Counted from the stretch's first letter, positions 1 through 7,436 are shown. The stretch: DNA of 11,977 nucleotides from Bacillota bacterium (GCA_023441845.1 JAEZNF010000092.1:1-11977); one strand, 5' to 3'. Notes: generated by a model not told the origin, from the letters alone. Translations and numbers: made by a program.

Positions 1-399
1 TCTAATAATCTCTATAACTAAATAAGAGTTATTAGCAGCAGAATACATCCTTCAACCGAACTATAAGGCAAAGGATTCTCGCTGCTATTTCACTTATCAC
101 CTCCTCTTGATGTTTCATTTAAGCCGATCTCAAAATTATTGTACTCTACGCTGCTTCCATATAGGCATTTGAAACCAGTTAACATAATTATATACTGCTT
201 GTTCAAAACTATGAAGTTAAATAATGTAATAATTAATTGCGAAGTTTGTCTGCAAATTATTAGCCGGGTTGCTAATTTTGCCATGCACATAACCATTTCG
301 TGGACGATTATTTTTTACCACATTCAGAGAGACCGCTTGTTGAAAAAACAATATAAACGGCAGGCCCGCGGAAGGTCAAAAGCTGGATGGGATCTTATT
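1..399. other. left-end stretch without a supported gene
   Basis: No coding region here is convincing. A plus-strand frame open from 139 to 534 would have to start at a TTG with no ribosome-binding site and has no recognisable motif. A minus-strand frame at 90-296 also lacks a Shine-Dalgarno site. An imperfect AT-rich hairpin lies at 3-34 (arms 3-13 and 25-34 with one bulged base), which might be a weak terminator. A perfect AGGAGG on the minus strand at 100-105 is followed only by a 22-codon frame. The upstream gene, if any, lies outside the window. Confidence 0.5.
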
Positions 400-579
400 G
401 GAGGAAAATACAGCAGGAATTTTGATGAGAAATCCTCCGACGGTAATACAAACAACTACATGGACAGCTTCGGCCGAATATTCAGCCGAAGCATTGATGA
501 TTACCGTCCAAAATCAATAGAAATAGGTGGCTGAATTCTTCCGGTTCTGGATTGTTGAGAACCGGGGAGATGTTTTTTT
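398..579 (+). ncRNA. candidate structured small RNA ending in an intrinsic terminator
   Basis: Several perfect helices are packed together. Positions 400-405 pair with 433-438. Immediately next to that, 439-447 pair with 500-508 (9 bp), and inside the latter 467-474 pair with 485-492 (8 bp, 10-nt loop). A terminator hairpin follows at 541-579. Adjacent, coaxially stackable helices followed by a terminator are what a structured RNA or a leader would show. I do not recognise a known riboswitch family or a housekeeping RNA (no tmRNA, RNase P, SRP or T-box core). A protein reading frame open across the region is the alternative, but it has no start signals. The 5' end is undefined, because I found no good promoter. 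Confidence 0.35.
541..579 (+). terminator. intrinsic terminator
   Basis: An 8-bp perfect stem (541-548 CCGGTTCT with 558-565 AGAACCGG) with a 9-nt loop is followed, after a 7-nt purine-rich spacer, by seven T residues (573-579). It separates whatever is transcribed upstream from the beta-propeller gene that starts 75 bp later. The spacer before the T-run is longer than ideal. Confidence 0.6.
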
Positions 580-654
580 ATAAAATCGGAACTTTTTTAT
601 ACTTTGTGAGTCAAATATGTTTATAAGGAAAAATTCAATATGGAGGAAAAACCT

Positions 655-3072
655 ATGATGACACGTAAAATCAGATTATTGTGTTTGGTAATAATAGCCA
701 TAATGCTTGTTCCGACGCAAATAAGCCGGGCAGATGTAAAAAAGGCAGACGAAAGCGCCAAAGAAAGATTAAAAAATGCCGTGGTTCTGTTTGTAGGAAG
801 TACGCAAGCCATGGTAAACAACAAAGAGGTTCAGGTAGACGCGGGGAGTGCAGAAGTAAAACCCGTAATAAAAAATGAAAGGACTCTTGTTCCGGTGAGA
901 TTTATTGCCGAAAGCCTTGGCGCAAAGGTTGTATGGGATGAAAAAAGTTCAACCGTTAATGTATCCTTAGGGGGAAAAAATGTTGAACTGGTCATAGGAA
1001 GCACAAGCATGAAGGTAGGAGGTAAGAAGGTAGCTCTTGATACCCCTGCCGAAGTAATAGGAAACAGGACATTCATTCCTTTAAGGAAGCTTACCGAAGC
1101 CCTAGGGAAAAAAGTGTTTTATGACAGGGGCTTGATTGTAATCAGCGAAAAGGATAACATATTCAATACGTCAGGCGAAAAAGGTATGATTGATAATGTT
1201 ATAGCACAGGTCAACAATCTGCCGGTGCTTGGCTCTTTTGACAAATTAAAGACTCTGCTGTCAAGCTTCGCTAACAACAGGGAATATGAAAAAATGTACC
1301 TGATGAAAAACACAATAAATATTGTAGCTGCAGCTTCGCAGTCAGTAGATGAAGCCGCTCCACAAGCGGCAGTTGCTGAAAAATCGGACAGTGCGGTTAA
1401 CTCAGGAAGTGCCGATTACTCTGCTACAAATGTACAGGTTCAGGGTGTGGATGAGGCCGATGTTGTAAAAACTGACGGACAATACATATACCAGGTTAAC
1501 AAAAATCGGATAATAATAGCAAAAGCTTATCCCGCTGAGAACATGGAGATAATCAATACTGTTAAATTCTCTGATAATAACTTTACACCGGTTGAAATTT
1601 ATACCGATGATAAATATCTGGTGGTTATCGGATCAAATTATGGTGATATGGTGAGGGCTCTTGAGGATAGTGACCTGAAAGTCAACCGGGCTCCGGCTTA
1701 CTACGGAAGAAATACCGTTAAAGCCATTGTATACGACATAAAGGTCAAGACTGACATTAAAAAAGTCCGTGAGTTTGAGATTGAAGGGAATTATGTTTCT
1801 TCAAGAAAAATCGGCTCATCGCTTTATATGATTGCAAACAGATATGCTGCATATACCGCAAACGAAAATGATTCCCAGATAACTCCGTGCTACCGAGACA
1901 CTGCCGACAAGGATGATTATGTAAAGATAGATTATAAGGATATCCGTTATTTTCCTCAGATGGTAGGCTCGAATTATATGGTAATCGGCGGGATTGACTT
2001 AAGCAATATGGAAAAGGAAGCAAATATCAGTACATACCTAGGGGCAGGCCAGACCATATATGCTTCACAGCAGAACCTGTATGTTACCGCAAACAACTAT
2101 AATTACAGCTATGGTATTCGTGCGGAAACCCGTTCGTCAAATACGGCGGCTTTAAACAGCACAACGGTATATAAATTTTCACTGAATAACAGCCAGGTTA
2201 CCTATATTAACAAGGGCGAGGTGCCTGGCTCGATATTAAATCAGTTCTCAATGGATGAACACAATAACTACTTCCGCATTGCCACAACTACAGGCGAAGT
2301 ATGGCAAAATAATTCAAAAAACAATATATATGTCCTGGATGAGCTTTTAAATACGGTCGGAAAGATTGAAGACATAGCTCCGGGAGAGAGGATATACTCT
2401 ACAAGGTTTATGGGCGACAGGGGCTATATGGTTACATTCAAGAATGTTGATCCCCTGTTTGTAATAGACTTAAAGGACCCGCGTTCACCGAAAATTCTAG
2501 GGGCGCTTAAGATTCCGGGTTATAGCGATTACCTGCACCCATATGATGAAAACCATATAATCGGATTCGGAAAAGACACCGAAGAAGTAGGGAATGGGGC
2601 ATTCTACCAGGGAATGAAGATTGCCGTTTTCGATGTAACCGATGTAACCAATCCTATAGAGATGTTTAAAGAGAATATAGGAGACAGGGGCACGGATTCG
2701 GAATTGTTAAGAAATCACAAAGCACTTCTTTTCTCAAAGGAAAAAAACCTTCTGGCTTTCCCTGTAACCGTGATGGAGGTTAAAAATAAGAACAAGGCCG
2801 ATAAGGAAAGCATTTTCCAATATGGAGAATTTGCGTTCCAGGGGGCATATGTATATAACATAGACCTTAATAAGGGCTTTTCTCTGAAAGGCAAGATAAC
2901 GCACCTTTCGGATGAGGATTACTTAAAGGCAGGAAACTATGGCTATAACACCGATAAGTACGTTCAAAGGATTTTATATATAGGAGATACCCTGTATACC
3001 TTATCAAACGACATGATAAAAGCAAATAACACGGTTGACCTGAAAGAAAAGAAAACTGTTGTTATACCGTAA
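655..3072 (+). CDS. secreted copper-amine-oxidase-N / beta-propeller domain protein
   Basis: An 805-residue exported protein. The start is the ATG at 655: GGAGG at 642-646 lies 8 nt upstream, whereas the longer frame from 640 would place this site inside the gene. Residues 1-26 are a signal peptide (basic MMTRK, hydrophobic core, likely cleavage after SRA). Residues of about 45-165 carry two copies of the copper amine oxidase N-terminal-like module (TLVPVRFIAESLGA, then TFIPLRKLTEALGK), a cell-surface domain in Firmicutes that does not itself imply oxidase activity. From about residue 255 (NVQVQGVDEADVVKTDG) to the end it matches the bacterial 'beta propeller domain' family. No sortase motif, S-layer domain or lipobox is seen, so it is probably released or wall-associated through the N-terminal module. 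A function is not known. It appears monocistronic: a terminator lies upstream and a long hairpin downstream. No clear promoter is visible in 580-640. Confidence 0.85.
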   Translation: MMTRKIRLLCLVIIAIMLVPTQISRADVKKADESAKERLKNAVVLFVGSTQAMVNNKEVQVDAGSAEVKPVIKNERTLVPVRFIAESLGAKVVWDEKSSTVNVSLGGKNVELVIGSTSMKVGGKKVALDTPAEVIGNRTFIPLRKLTEALGKKVFYDRGLIVISEKDNIFNTSGEKGMIDNVIAQVNNLPVLGSFDKLKTLLSSFANNREYEKMYLMKNTINIVAAASQSVDEAAPQAAVAEKSDSAVNSGSADYSATNVQVQGVDEADVVKTDGQYIYQVNKNRIIIAKAYPAENMEIINTVKFSDNNFTPVEIYTDDKYLVVIGSNYGDMVRALEDSDLKVNRAPAYYGRNTVKAIVYDIKVKTDIKKVREFEIEGNYVSSRKIGSSLYMIANRYAAYTANENDSQITPCYRDTADKDDYVKIDYKDIRYFPQMVGSNYMVIGGIDLSNMEKEANISTYLGAGQTIYASQQNLYVTANNYNYSYGIRAETRSSNTAALNSTTVYKFSLNNSQVTYINKGEVPGSILNQFSMDEHNNYFRIATTTGEVWQNNSKNNIYVLDELLNTVGKIEDIAPGERIYSTRFMGDRGYMVTFKNVDPLFVIDLKDPRSPKILGALKIPGYSDYLHPYDENHIIGFGKDTEEVGNGAFYQGMKIAVFDVTDVTNPIEMFKENIGDRGTDSELLRNHKALLFSKEKNLLAFPVTVMEVKNKNKADKESIFQYGEFAFQGAYVYNIDLNKGFSLKGKITHLSDEDYLKAGNYGYNTDKYVQRILYIGDTLYTLSNDMIKANNTVDLKEKKTVVIP

Positions 3073-3099
3073 AATACGGACGGATAAATAAATGAAATG

Positions 3100-3143
3100 C
3101 ATAATAAACGCAATCCTGATTTTAACGGATTGCGTTTATTATG
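3100..3143. terminator. long perfect hairpin after the beta-propeller gene
   Basis: A 17-bp perfect stem (3100-3116 with 3127-3143) and a 10-nt loop begin 28 nt after the stop codon. There is no clean T-run after it, only TTAAC, so its action as a rho-independent terminator is less certain; mRNA 3'-end stabilisation is the alternative. Confidence 0.6.
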
Positions 3144-3439
3144 TTAACAATATATATCAGATGTGTGCACTCTAAAAGCTTGTTAAAAAAATGTGCGATT
3201 TATCCGAAATAATAATAAGTTCCATATAGTGTTACTGGACATTAGAGGGATTATGTCAAAACGTTCCGAAGTAAAGCAAATCAAGGAGGATGTCCTATAA
3301 AAAAATTGGAAATAGAATACTGGCAACTTCTTTGCTTAAAAGGCCGGTACTTTGAGGCTGAAAGAGGCAATATCAAACTTTAAGGTATAACAATATATCC
3401 GTATGAGCCATAAATTTCAATGTGTTAAAAATATAACTC
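3144..3439. other. noncoding stretch, no supported gene
   Basis: Only two tiny frames have nearby purine-rich sites: 15 codons at 3253-3300, with GAGGG 3 nt before its ATG, and 21 codons at 3290-3355, where AAGGAGG abuts the ATG with no spacing. Neither resembles a known peptide and the spacing is poor, so I do not call them. No strong repeat or tRNA is seen. Confidence 0.5.
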
Positions 3440-3468
3440 TCGACTAATTTTTTACCGCGTGCTAAAAT
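3440..3468 (+). promoter_or_regulatory. probable sigma-A promoter for the PilZ gene
   Basis: TCGACT (3440-3445), a 17-nt spacer, and TAAAAT (3463-3468) predict transcription from about 3475. This gives a leader of about 160 nt that contains a hairpin (3518-3525 with 3554-3561) enclosing a 10-bp palindrome (AGAATATTCT, 3534-3543). A second, closer candidate uses TTGTTA at about 3588 with an 18-nt spacer to TTTAAT. Which one is used cannot be told from sequence. Confidence 0.4.
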
Positions 3469-3637
3469 ATAACTATAGAGGCATCCGATGTTATCTGACT
3501 TACCGCTTAATGAATTCATAAAATCCACACCAGAGAATATTCTTTAATAAACAGATTTTATATGACTATTAATACAGCCTGGTTACTTGTTATTTATTTG
3601 TTTTAAAGTGTTTAATCGGAATGGGAGGGTGTTATTT

Positions 3638-4078
3638 ATGGATTATCTTACCGAACAAAGAAAATACCAAAGATGTTCCAGTACAATCTGCAAAACTTCA
3701 CTCAGTTTTGACAAAAAGATTTGGGAAGAAATTGAACTATGTGACATTTCTGCTGGTGGGCTTAAATTTTTTTCAAGCAGGGATATTGATATTGATGCGC
3801 TTGTGAACTTTGATATTTCGCTATATAATGTACTGTCTGAGTTTAATATGAAATTTGAAGGAAAAATCGTCCGGAAAGAGAACGCTGAATTCAGAAAAGT
3901 ATATGCCGTTAAATTTCAAAACACCAATAAATATTACCAGATACAATTGGATGAGGTAATAAAATCAAAGATAGTGGTTGCAAAATTTAATCAACCCCAG
4001 CCAGATTATGAGGGTGGCGTGTATACGTTCTTTTTGATTCCAAGATACAGAAGAGGGAGAATCGGATTTAAAATTTAA
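3638..4078 (+). CDS. PilZ-domain protein, likely c-di-GMP receptor
   Basis: A 146-residue cytoplasmic protein. The ATG at 3638 has GGGAGGG (3623-3629) 8 nt upstream; the 17-residue longer frame from 3587 lacks such a site. The PilZ signature is complete: R8-x-x-x-R12 (QRKYQR) followed by D36-x-S38-x-x-G41 (DISAGG), the residues that clamp c-di-GMP in this family. The rest of the protein is the beta-barrel plus a basic tail (PRYRRGRIGFKI). There is no second domain (no YcgR-N, GGDEF, EAL or glycosyltransferase), so it is a single-domain adaptor whose partner is unknown. It sits alone between a promoter and a terminator. A role in motility, pili or exopolysaccharide output is inferred from the family only. 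Confidence 0.8.
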   Translation: MDYLTEQRKYQRCSSTICKTSLSFDKKIWEEIELCDISAGGLKFFSSRDIDIDALVNFDISLYNVLSEFNMKFEGKIVRKENAEFRKVYAVKFQNTNKYYQIQLDEVIKSKIVVAKFNQPQPDYEGGVYTFFLIPRYRRGRIGFKI

Positions 4079-4115
4079 AATAAGTTCAGGAAGTAAAATA
4101 CAGTAGATATATAAG

Positions 4116-4150
4116 ATACCTCGGGATTTTTATTCAGGAGGTATTTTTTT
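4116..4150 (+). terminator. intrinsic terminator after the PilZ gene
   Basis: The stem 4116-4122 (ATACCTC) pairs with 4138-4144 (GAGGTAT), and the T-run 4144-4150 follows directly. It isolates the PilZ gene from the LexA-controlled ssb promoter that begins 24 nt downstream. Confidence 0.8.
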
Positions 4151-4173
4151 GTCCTAAAATTCAAAAAAACATA

Positions 4174-4203
4174 TTGACAAGCCGAACAAATGTTCGGTAT
4201 AAT
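4174..4203 (+). promoter_or_regulatory. consensus sigma-A promoter of ssb
   Basis: TTGACA (4174-4179) and TATAAT (4198-4203) are both perfect hexamers separated by 18 nt. The start site is expected near 4210, giving a leader of about 37 nt. The spacer is almost wholly occupied by a LexA box, so an otherwise very strong promoter would be kept off by repressor. Confidence 0.9.
4182..4197. promoter_or_regulatory. LexA (SOS) operator
   Basis: CCGAACAAATGTTCGG is a dyad with arms CCGAAC and GTTCGG. Its core matches the Gram-positive LexA/DinR box CGAAC-N4-GTTCG at every fixed position. It lies exactly between the -35 and -10 hexamers of ssb, the expected place for repression by occlusion of RNA polymerase. 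Confidence 0.85.
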
Positions 4204-4246
4204 AAGTACATAAATAATTATTTTTTTGAAGGAAACAGGTGGTATT

Positions 4247-4660
4247 ATGAACAAAGTTATTTTAATCGGCAGATTAACAAGAGACCCTGAATTGCGCTAC
4301 ACAGCTGCAGGCAATATTCCGATAGCGAAATTCACTCTGGCTATTGACAGGAGATTTTCCAGAGCATCCGAAGAAAAACAAACGGACTTTTTGCAGGTTG
4401 TTGCCTGGGATAGAACAGCTGAGTTTTGCAGCAAATATTTCCACAAGGGCCAGCAGGTGTCTGTTGTAGGCAGAATCCAGGTTAGGACGTGGGACGATGC
4501 TGAAGGCAGAAAACACTATATTACGGAAGTAGTTGCGGAAGAGGCTTATTTTGCCGATAGCAAAAGAGACTATGATACATATGCTGCCGCTTCCCATGAG
4601 GCAGTCCAGGAAAATGAAAGTGCATTTCATTCAATGGATGATAAAGAATTACCATTTTAG
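4247..4660 (+). CDS. ssb: single-stranded DNA-binding protein
   Basis: A 137-residue SSB that coats single-stranded DNA during replication, recombination and repair. The start is ATG 4247 with AGGTGG (4237-4242) upstream; the extension to a TTG at 4226 is not needed, since MNKVILIGRLTRDPELR is the usual N-terminus. Residues 1 to about 105 form the OB-fold. A short linker of about 25 residues leads to the acidic tip MDDKELPF, a slight variant of the DDDLPF tail that binds repair and replication partners. It is not in the rpsF-ssb-rpsR arrangement typical of the main ssb in Firmicutes. Together with the LexA operator in its promoter, this suggests a damage-inducible second SSB. Whether a further ssb exists lies outside this window. 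Confidence 0.95.
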   Translation: MNKVILIGRLTRDPELRYTAAGNIPIAKFTLAIDRRFSRASEEKQTDFLQVVAWDRTAEFCSKYFHKGQQVSVVGRIQVRTWDDAEGRKHYITEVVAEEAYFADSKRDYDTYAAASHEAVQENESAFHSMDDKELPF

Positions 4661-4721
4661 ATAGCTTGGTAATGTTTGCATAAGAACTCCACATTTTCTA
4701 AACTACCATTTACAGTTTTTA

Positions 4722-4750
4722 TTGACATAAATTGAGCTAAATGATATGAT
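4722..4750 (+). promoter_or_regulatory. probable sigma-A promoter of dusB
   Basis: TTGACA (4722-4727), an exact 17-nt spacer, and TATGAT (4745-4750) predict a start near 4757-4759. That falls inside the 5' arm of the ssb terminator hairpin, so transcripts starting here would lack most of that arm and escape termination. Confidence 0.75.
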
Positions 4751-4752
4751 TG

Positions 4753-4783
4753 CCTTCGGACGATAGTTCCGGAGGTATTTTTT
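4753..4783 (+). terminator. intrinsic terminator of ssb
   Basis: The stem 4753-4760 (CCTTCGGA) pairs with 4768-4775 (TCCGGAGG), with one G-T wobble, followed by the T-rich run 4776-4783. It overlaps the predicted start site of the dusB promoter. Confidence 0.75.
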
Positions 4784-4859
4784 GTCTATAAAAGCAGTAT
4801 ACTAAAGATTGAATATTTCAGAACATTGTCTTGAAGTTCTGTATCTATAGAGGATGTAA

Positions 4860-5822
4860 ATGAAAATTGGAAACGTAGAACTTGAAAACAGGGTGTTTTT
4901 AGCTCCGATGGCCGGAGTCACCGATATGCCGTTTAGGATTCTCTGCAAGGAGCAGGGATGTGGACTTGTATATACAGAGATGGTAAGTGCTAAAGGCATG
5001 CACTATAACGATAACAAGAGTATGGATTTAACCAGAATTGACCGGAGAGAAATGCCTGCAGCAGTACAGATATTCGGTTCTGATCCTCACCTGATGGCTG
5101 GTATTGCAGAGCGATTAAATAATTGTGATGCAAGTATAATTGATATTAATATGGGCTGTCCGACTCCTAAAATAACAAAGAACGGTGAAGGCAGTGCTTT
5201 GATGTTAAAGCCGGCTTTAATAGCGGATATCGTGAAATCGGTATCTTTAAGCTCCGGTAAACCTGTAACAGTTAAGATAAGAAAAGGCTGGGATGATGAT
5301 AGCATCAATGCGGTTGACATCGCAAAGATAGCTGAAGCAAACGGTGCAAAGGCTATAACTGTTCATGGGAGGACAAGGGAACAGTTTTACAGCGGAAAAG
5401 CTGACTGGGAAATAATAAAAAAGGTTAAGGAAGCAGTATCTATACCGGTAATAGGAAACGGTGATATTGTAAGGCCTGAAGATGCAAAGAAAATGCTTGA
5501 TGAGACCGGTTGCGATGCAGTTATGATCGGGAGAGGAGCACAGGGTAATCCATGGATTTTCAGGAGAGTCCTGCATTTTTTAAAAACAGGGGAAGTAATT
5601 TCTGAACCGTCAGCCGAAGAAAAGATAAATATGATAAAAAGGCATATGAAGATGCTTATAGATCTTAAAGGCCAGCATATCGGAATATTAGAGATGAGAA
5701 AGCATATTGCCTGGTACATTAAAGGCTTGAGGAATGCGACTTGTGTAAAGGAAAAGATATTTAAGACAAGTTCGGTTGATGATATAATGCAAATATTGAA
5801 TGGATTCCTTTTGCACAATTGA
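4860..5822 (+). CDS. dusB: tRNA-dihydrouridine synthase B
   Basis: A 320-residue flavoenzyme that reduces uridines in the tRNA D-loop to dihydrouridine with FMN and NAD(P)H, in the cytoplasm. The start is ATG 4860, with AGAGG (4849-4853) 6 nt upstream. Family signatures appear in order: [13 protein letters not shown] near residue 14, [16 protein letters not shown], the catalytic Cys100 in [49 protein letters not shown], and the phosphate-binding [11 protein letters not shown]. The length is normal for DusB (nifR3 type). In many bacteria dusB is beside fis or lysS; here it is alone with its own promoter. The stop codon overlaps the -35 box of the next promoter. Annotation is secure at family level; the exact uridine position modified is not deducible from sequence. 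Confidence 0.95.
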   Translation: MKIGNVELENRVFLAPMAGVTDMPFRILCKEQGCGLVYTEMVSAKGMHYNDNKSMDLTRIDRREMPAAVQIFGSDPHLMAGIAERLNNCDASIIDINMGCPTPKITKNGEGSALMLKPALIADIVKSVSLSSGKPVTVKIRKGWDDDSINAVDIAKIAEANGAKAITVHGRTREQFYSGKADWEIIKKVKEAVSIPVIGNGDIVRPEDAKKMLDETGCDAVMIGRGAQGNPWIFRRVLHFLKTGEVISEPSAEEKINMIKRHMKMLIDLKGQHIGILEMRKHIAWYIKGLRNATCVKEKIFKTSSVDDIMQILNGFLLHN

Positions 5823-5848
5823 CTGTTTTTTTGTTTGTTTGATATAAT
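5819..5848 (+). promoter_or_regulatory. probable promoter upstream of pilM
   Basis: TTGACT (5819-5824), an 18-nt spacer, and TATAAT (5843-5848) form a good sigma-A promoter. Its -35 overlaps the dusB stop codon. A weaker second candidate has TTGATT (5929-5934) and TATAAT (5954-5959), but with a long 19-nt spacer. Confidence 0.6.
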
Positions 5849-5854
5849 AGGGAC

Positions 5855-6103
5855 GTTGCTGTCAAACAGTAAGCTGTACTGTAAACCATAATTTCGAGAA
5901 GGTTTTGCTGACCCAAATAAGTACATAATTGATTTTTATCTGAATATATATATTATAATGTTGCCTTTAAAATATACCACACAGAATAGGCGTTTTATGA
6001 TTTCAAACAGCAAATTAAATCAATACAAGTATTGATTTTAGTATAAGCGAGTGGTAAGATAATTAGAAGTGAAAGTATTTATTATTCTAAGGGAGTAGAT
6101 AAA
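5855..6103 (+). other. 250-nt leader/intergenic region of pilM
   Basis: No gene is visible. It holds a small hairpin at 5866-5882 (6-bp stem, 5-nt loop) just after the predicted start site, and a 10-bp inverted repeat at 6017-6038 with a 2-nt centre (AATCAATAC-AA-GTATTGATT core). The latter is 66 nt before the pilM ATG. It could be a protein-binding dyad, or a weak terminator for the first promoter. I recognise no riboswitch consensus. Confidence 0.4.
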
Positions 6104-7207
6104 ATGTTTAAGCTGCCTTTCTTTAAAAATAGCCTGATAAGCATAGATATTGGTTTCAGGAATATAAAAGTTGTTGAAGTTATTCTCGAAAAAGATAGGG
6201 AGATTTTCATCAAAAACTACGGAATAGCATCTACTCCAAAAGACTGCATAAAAAACGGAGCTATTAAAGATGTATATAGAGTCACTAGCGAAATTAAAAA
6301 AATAATAAAAGAAAATAATATCAAGTCTAAAAATGCCAAGATAGTTATGTCCGGAACTAATATTATTTCCCGTATTTTTATGATTAATAGGGCTCCGGGA
6401 CAAGATATGGATTCGGCCATAAGGGAAACGGTAAATCAGAATATGCCCATTAATCCCGAAGAACACCAGATTGATTACAAAGTCCTTCAGCAGATAAAAG
6501 AAAAAGATACTACCAAAATCAAGGTGTTTATAACAGCAGTGTCTAAAAAAATAATCAAAAGCTACATTGATATTTTGATGGAGCTGGGATTAAAGCCTTT
6601 ATCGGTGGATATTCCTGCTAACAGTACTGCAAAATTCTTTAACAGGGAAATTAAAGTTCTTGAGAATGAATCCTGGTATAAGAAACAGGTATTAAACAAA
6701 GTAAGCCAGGACACATTTGCCGTACTTGATTTTGGTTCTGAAACAACGATCGTTAATATACTTAGGGACCGGGTGCTTGAGTTTAACAAGGTTATTCTCA
6801 TAGGCAGCAGTAATCTCGAAGGTTCTATGTCGTCAAATATGGGAATCAGACTCGATGAGGCTGAAAGATTCAAGAAGATGTATGGGATGGTGCTTCCCGA
6901 CTTGAATTCCAGTGACCAACAGGAAAAAATATACCGCAGTATAAAAGATATTGTGGATAAAATTATTATTCAGATACATCAGTGCTTCGACTTTTATGAT
7001 AAGAGGTGTTTTGGAGCTAAAATAGGGAAGGTCTATATAATAGGCGGGGGGTCGCTTCTAAAGGGCTTAAGGGAGTACCTTGAAGATGTTCTTGGTATTC
7101 CGGTATATCCTGTAGGGCTTTTAAGCATAGACGGCGTTAAAATTAATCAGGGCCTTGACAGGGATAGGCTTAACTTCCTCATAAATTCTGTAGGTATTAC
7201 ACTTTAA
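6104..7207 (+). CDS. pilM: type IV pilus assembly ATPase PilM
   Basis: A 367-residue actin/FtsA-like protein of the PilM family. In type IV pilus machines PilM is a cytoplasmic ring protein that binds the N-terminal tail of the membrane protein PilN. AAGGGAG (6089-6095) lies 8 nt before the ATG. The nucleotide-binding motifs are present: phosphate-1 SIDIGFRNIKVVEV (residues 13-26), phosphate-2 AVLDFGSETT (about 206-216), and the adenosine motif VYIIGGGSLLKGL (about 310-322). There is no signal or membrane segment. Unusually, no pilN, pilO, pilB, pilC or prepilin gene follows: the next features are a strong terminator and an acyl-CoA thioesterase. It is therefore an orphan pilM, acting with pilus genes elsewhere or in another membrane complex. 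Confidence 0.85.
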   Translation: MFKLPFFKNSLISIDIGFRNIKVVEVILEKDREIFIKNYGIASTPKDCIKNGAIKDVYRVTSEIKKIIKENNIKSKNAKIVMSGTNIISRIFMINRAPGQDMDSAIRETVNQNMPINPEEHQIDYKVLQQIKEKDTTKIKVFITAVSKKIIKSYIDILMELGLKPLSVDIPANSTAKFFNREIKVLENESWYKKQVLNKVSQDTFAVLDFGSETTIVNILRDRVLEFNKVILIGSSNLEGSMSSNMGIRLDEAERFKKMYGMVLPDLNSSDQQEKIYRSIKDIVDKIIIQIHQCFDFYDKRCFGAKIGKVYIIGGGSLLKGLREYLEDVLGIPVYPVGLLSIDGVKINQGLDRDRLNFLINSVGITL

Positions 7208-7238
7208 AAATAAAAAGAACTTTTATGGGTAAAATTAT

Positions 7239-7282
7239 AACACTTCAGAATTTTAACAAATATTAAATTCTGAAGTGTTTTT
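7239..7282 (+). terminator. intrinsic terminator of pilM
   Basis: A 15-bp perfect stem (7239-7253 with 7265-7279) and an 11-nt loop end in TTTTT (7278-7282), 31 nt after the pilM stop. It is among the strongest terminators in the window. Confidence 0.85.
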
Positions 7283-7410
7283 ATTAGGGCCATTTCCCGA
7301 AGGGAAATCGGCAAAAGTCGAGGAGCCTCGAAGGCCCGGAGACTTTTATTAGGGCCATTTCCCGAAGGGAAATCCGACAAAAGTCAAGAGGGTCTCGAAG
7401 GCCCCGAGAC
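7279..7410 (+). repeat. two-copy tandem hairpin repeat in the thioesterase leader
   Basis: Unit 1 (7279-7343, 65 nt) and unit 2 (7344-7410, 67 nt) are nearly identical: the first 31 nt match exactly, and later differences are scattered. Each has the hairpin ATTTCCC-GAA-GGGAAAT (7292-7308 and 7357-7373). Each has a GGGCC...GGCCC pair able to enclose it (7287-7291 with 7333-7337; 7352-7356 with 7400-7404). Each also has an outer AAAAGTC...GACTTTT pair (7313-7319 with 7341-7347; 7379-7385 with 7408-7414). The units are GC-richer than their surroundings. They could be duplicated terminators, a repeated intergenic element, or tandem RNA regulatory domains. Confidence 0.8.
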
Positions 7411-7418
7411 TTTTATTT
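7379..7418 (+). terminator. terminator-like hairpin just before the thioesterase gene
   Basis: In repeat unit 2, GTCTCG (7392-7397) pairs with CGAGAC (7405-7410) and is followed by TTTTATTT (7411-7418); the outer AAAAGTC/GACTTTT pair can extend or compete with it. Only 4 nt separate this tail from the Shine-Dalgarno site, so no promoter fits between them. If it terminates, it must do so conditionally on the thioesterase mRNA. Confidence 0.5.
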
Positions 7419-7436
7419 CGATAAGGAGGTAGGATT

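Noticed and set aside
90..296. 68-codon minus-strand frame
   Set aside because: There is no ribosome-binding site and the composition looks like a shadow of noncoding AT-rich DNA. The nearby AGGAGG on that strand (100-105) does not serve its start.
374..380. Single GGTCAAA heptad resembling half a CtsR box
   Set aside because: No second heptad follows at the 3-nt spacing and no promoter is nearby.
423..433. TGATGAG...AAA resembling a hammerhead ribozyme core
   Set aside because: Stem II is absent and the surrounding helices do not fit the three-way hammerhead layout.
139..534. 131-codon plus-strand open frame
   Set aside because: It starts at a TTG without a Shine-Dalgarno site, has no recognisable motif, and overlaps the structured-RNA candidate.
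3253..3355. Two overlapping mini-frames (15 and 21 codons) around an AAGGAGG
   Set aside because: The AAGGAGG touches the second ATG with no spacing, the frames are very short, and they are not in frame with one another, so a broken gene is not supported.
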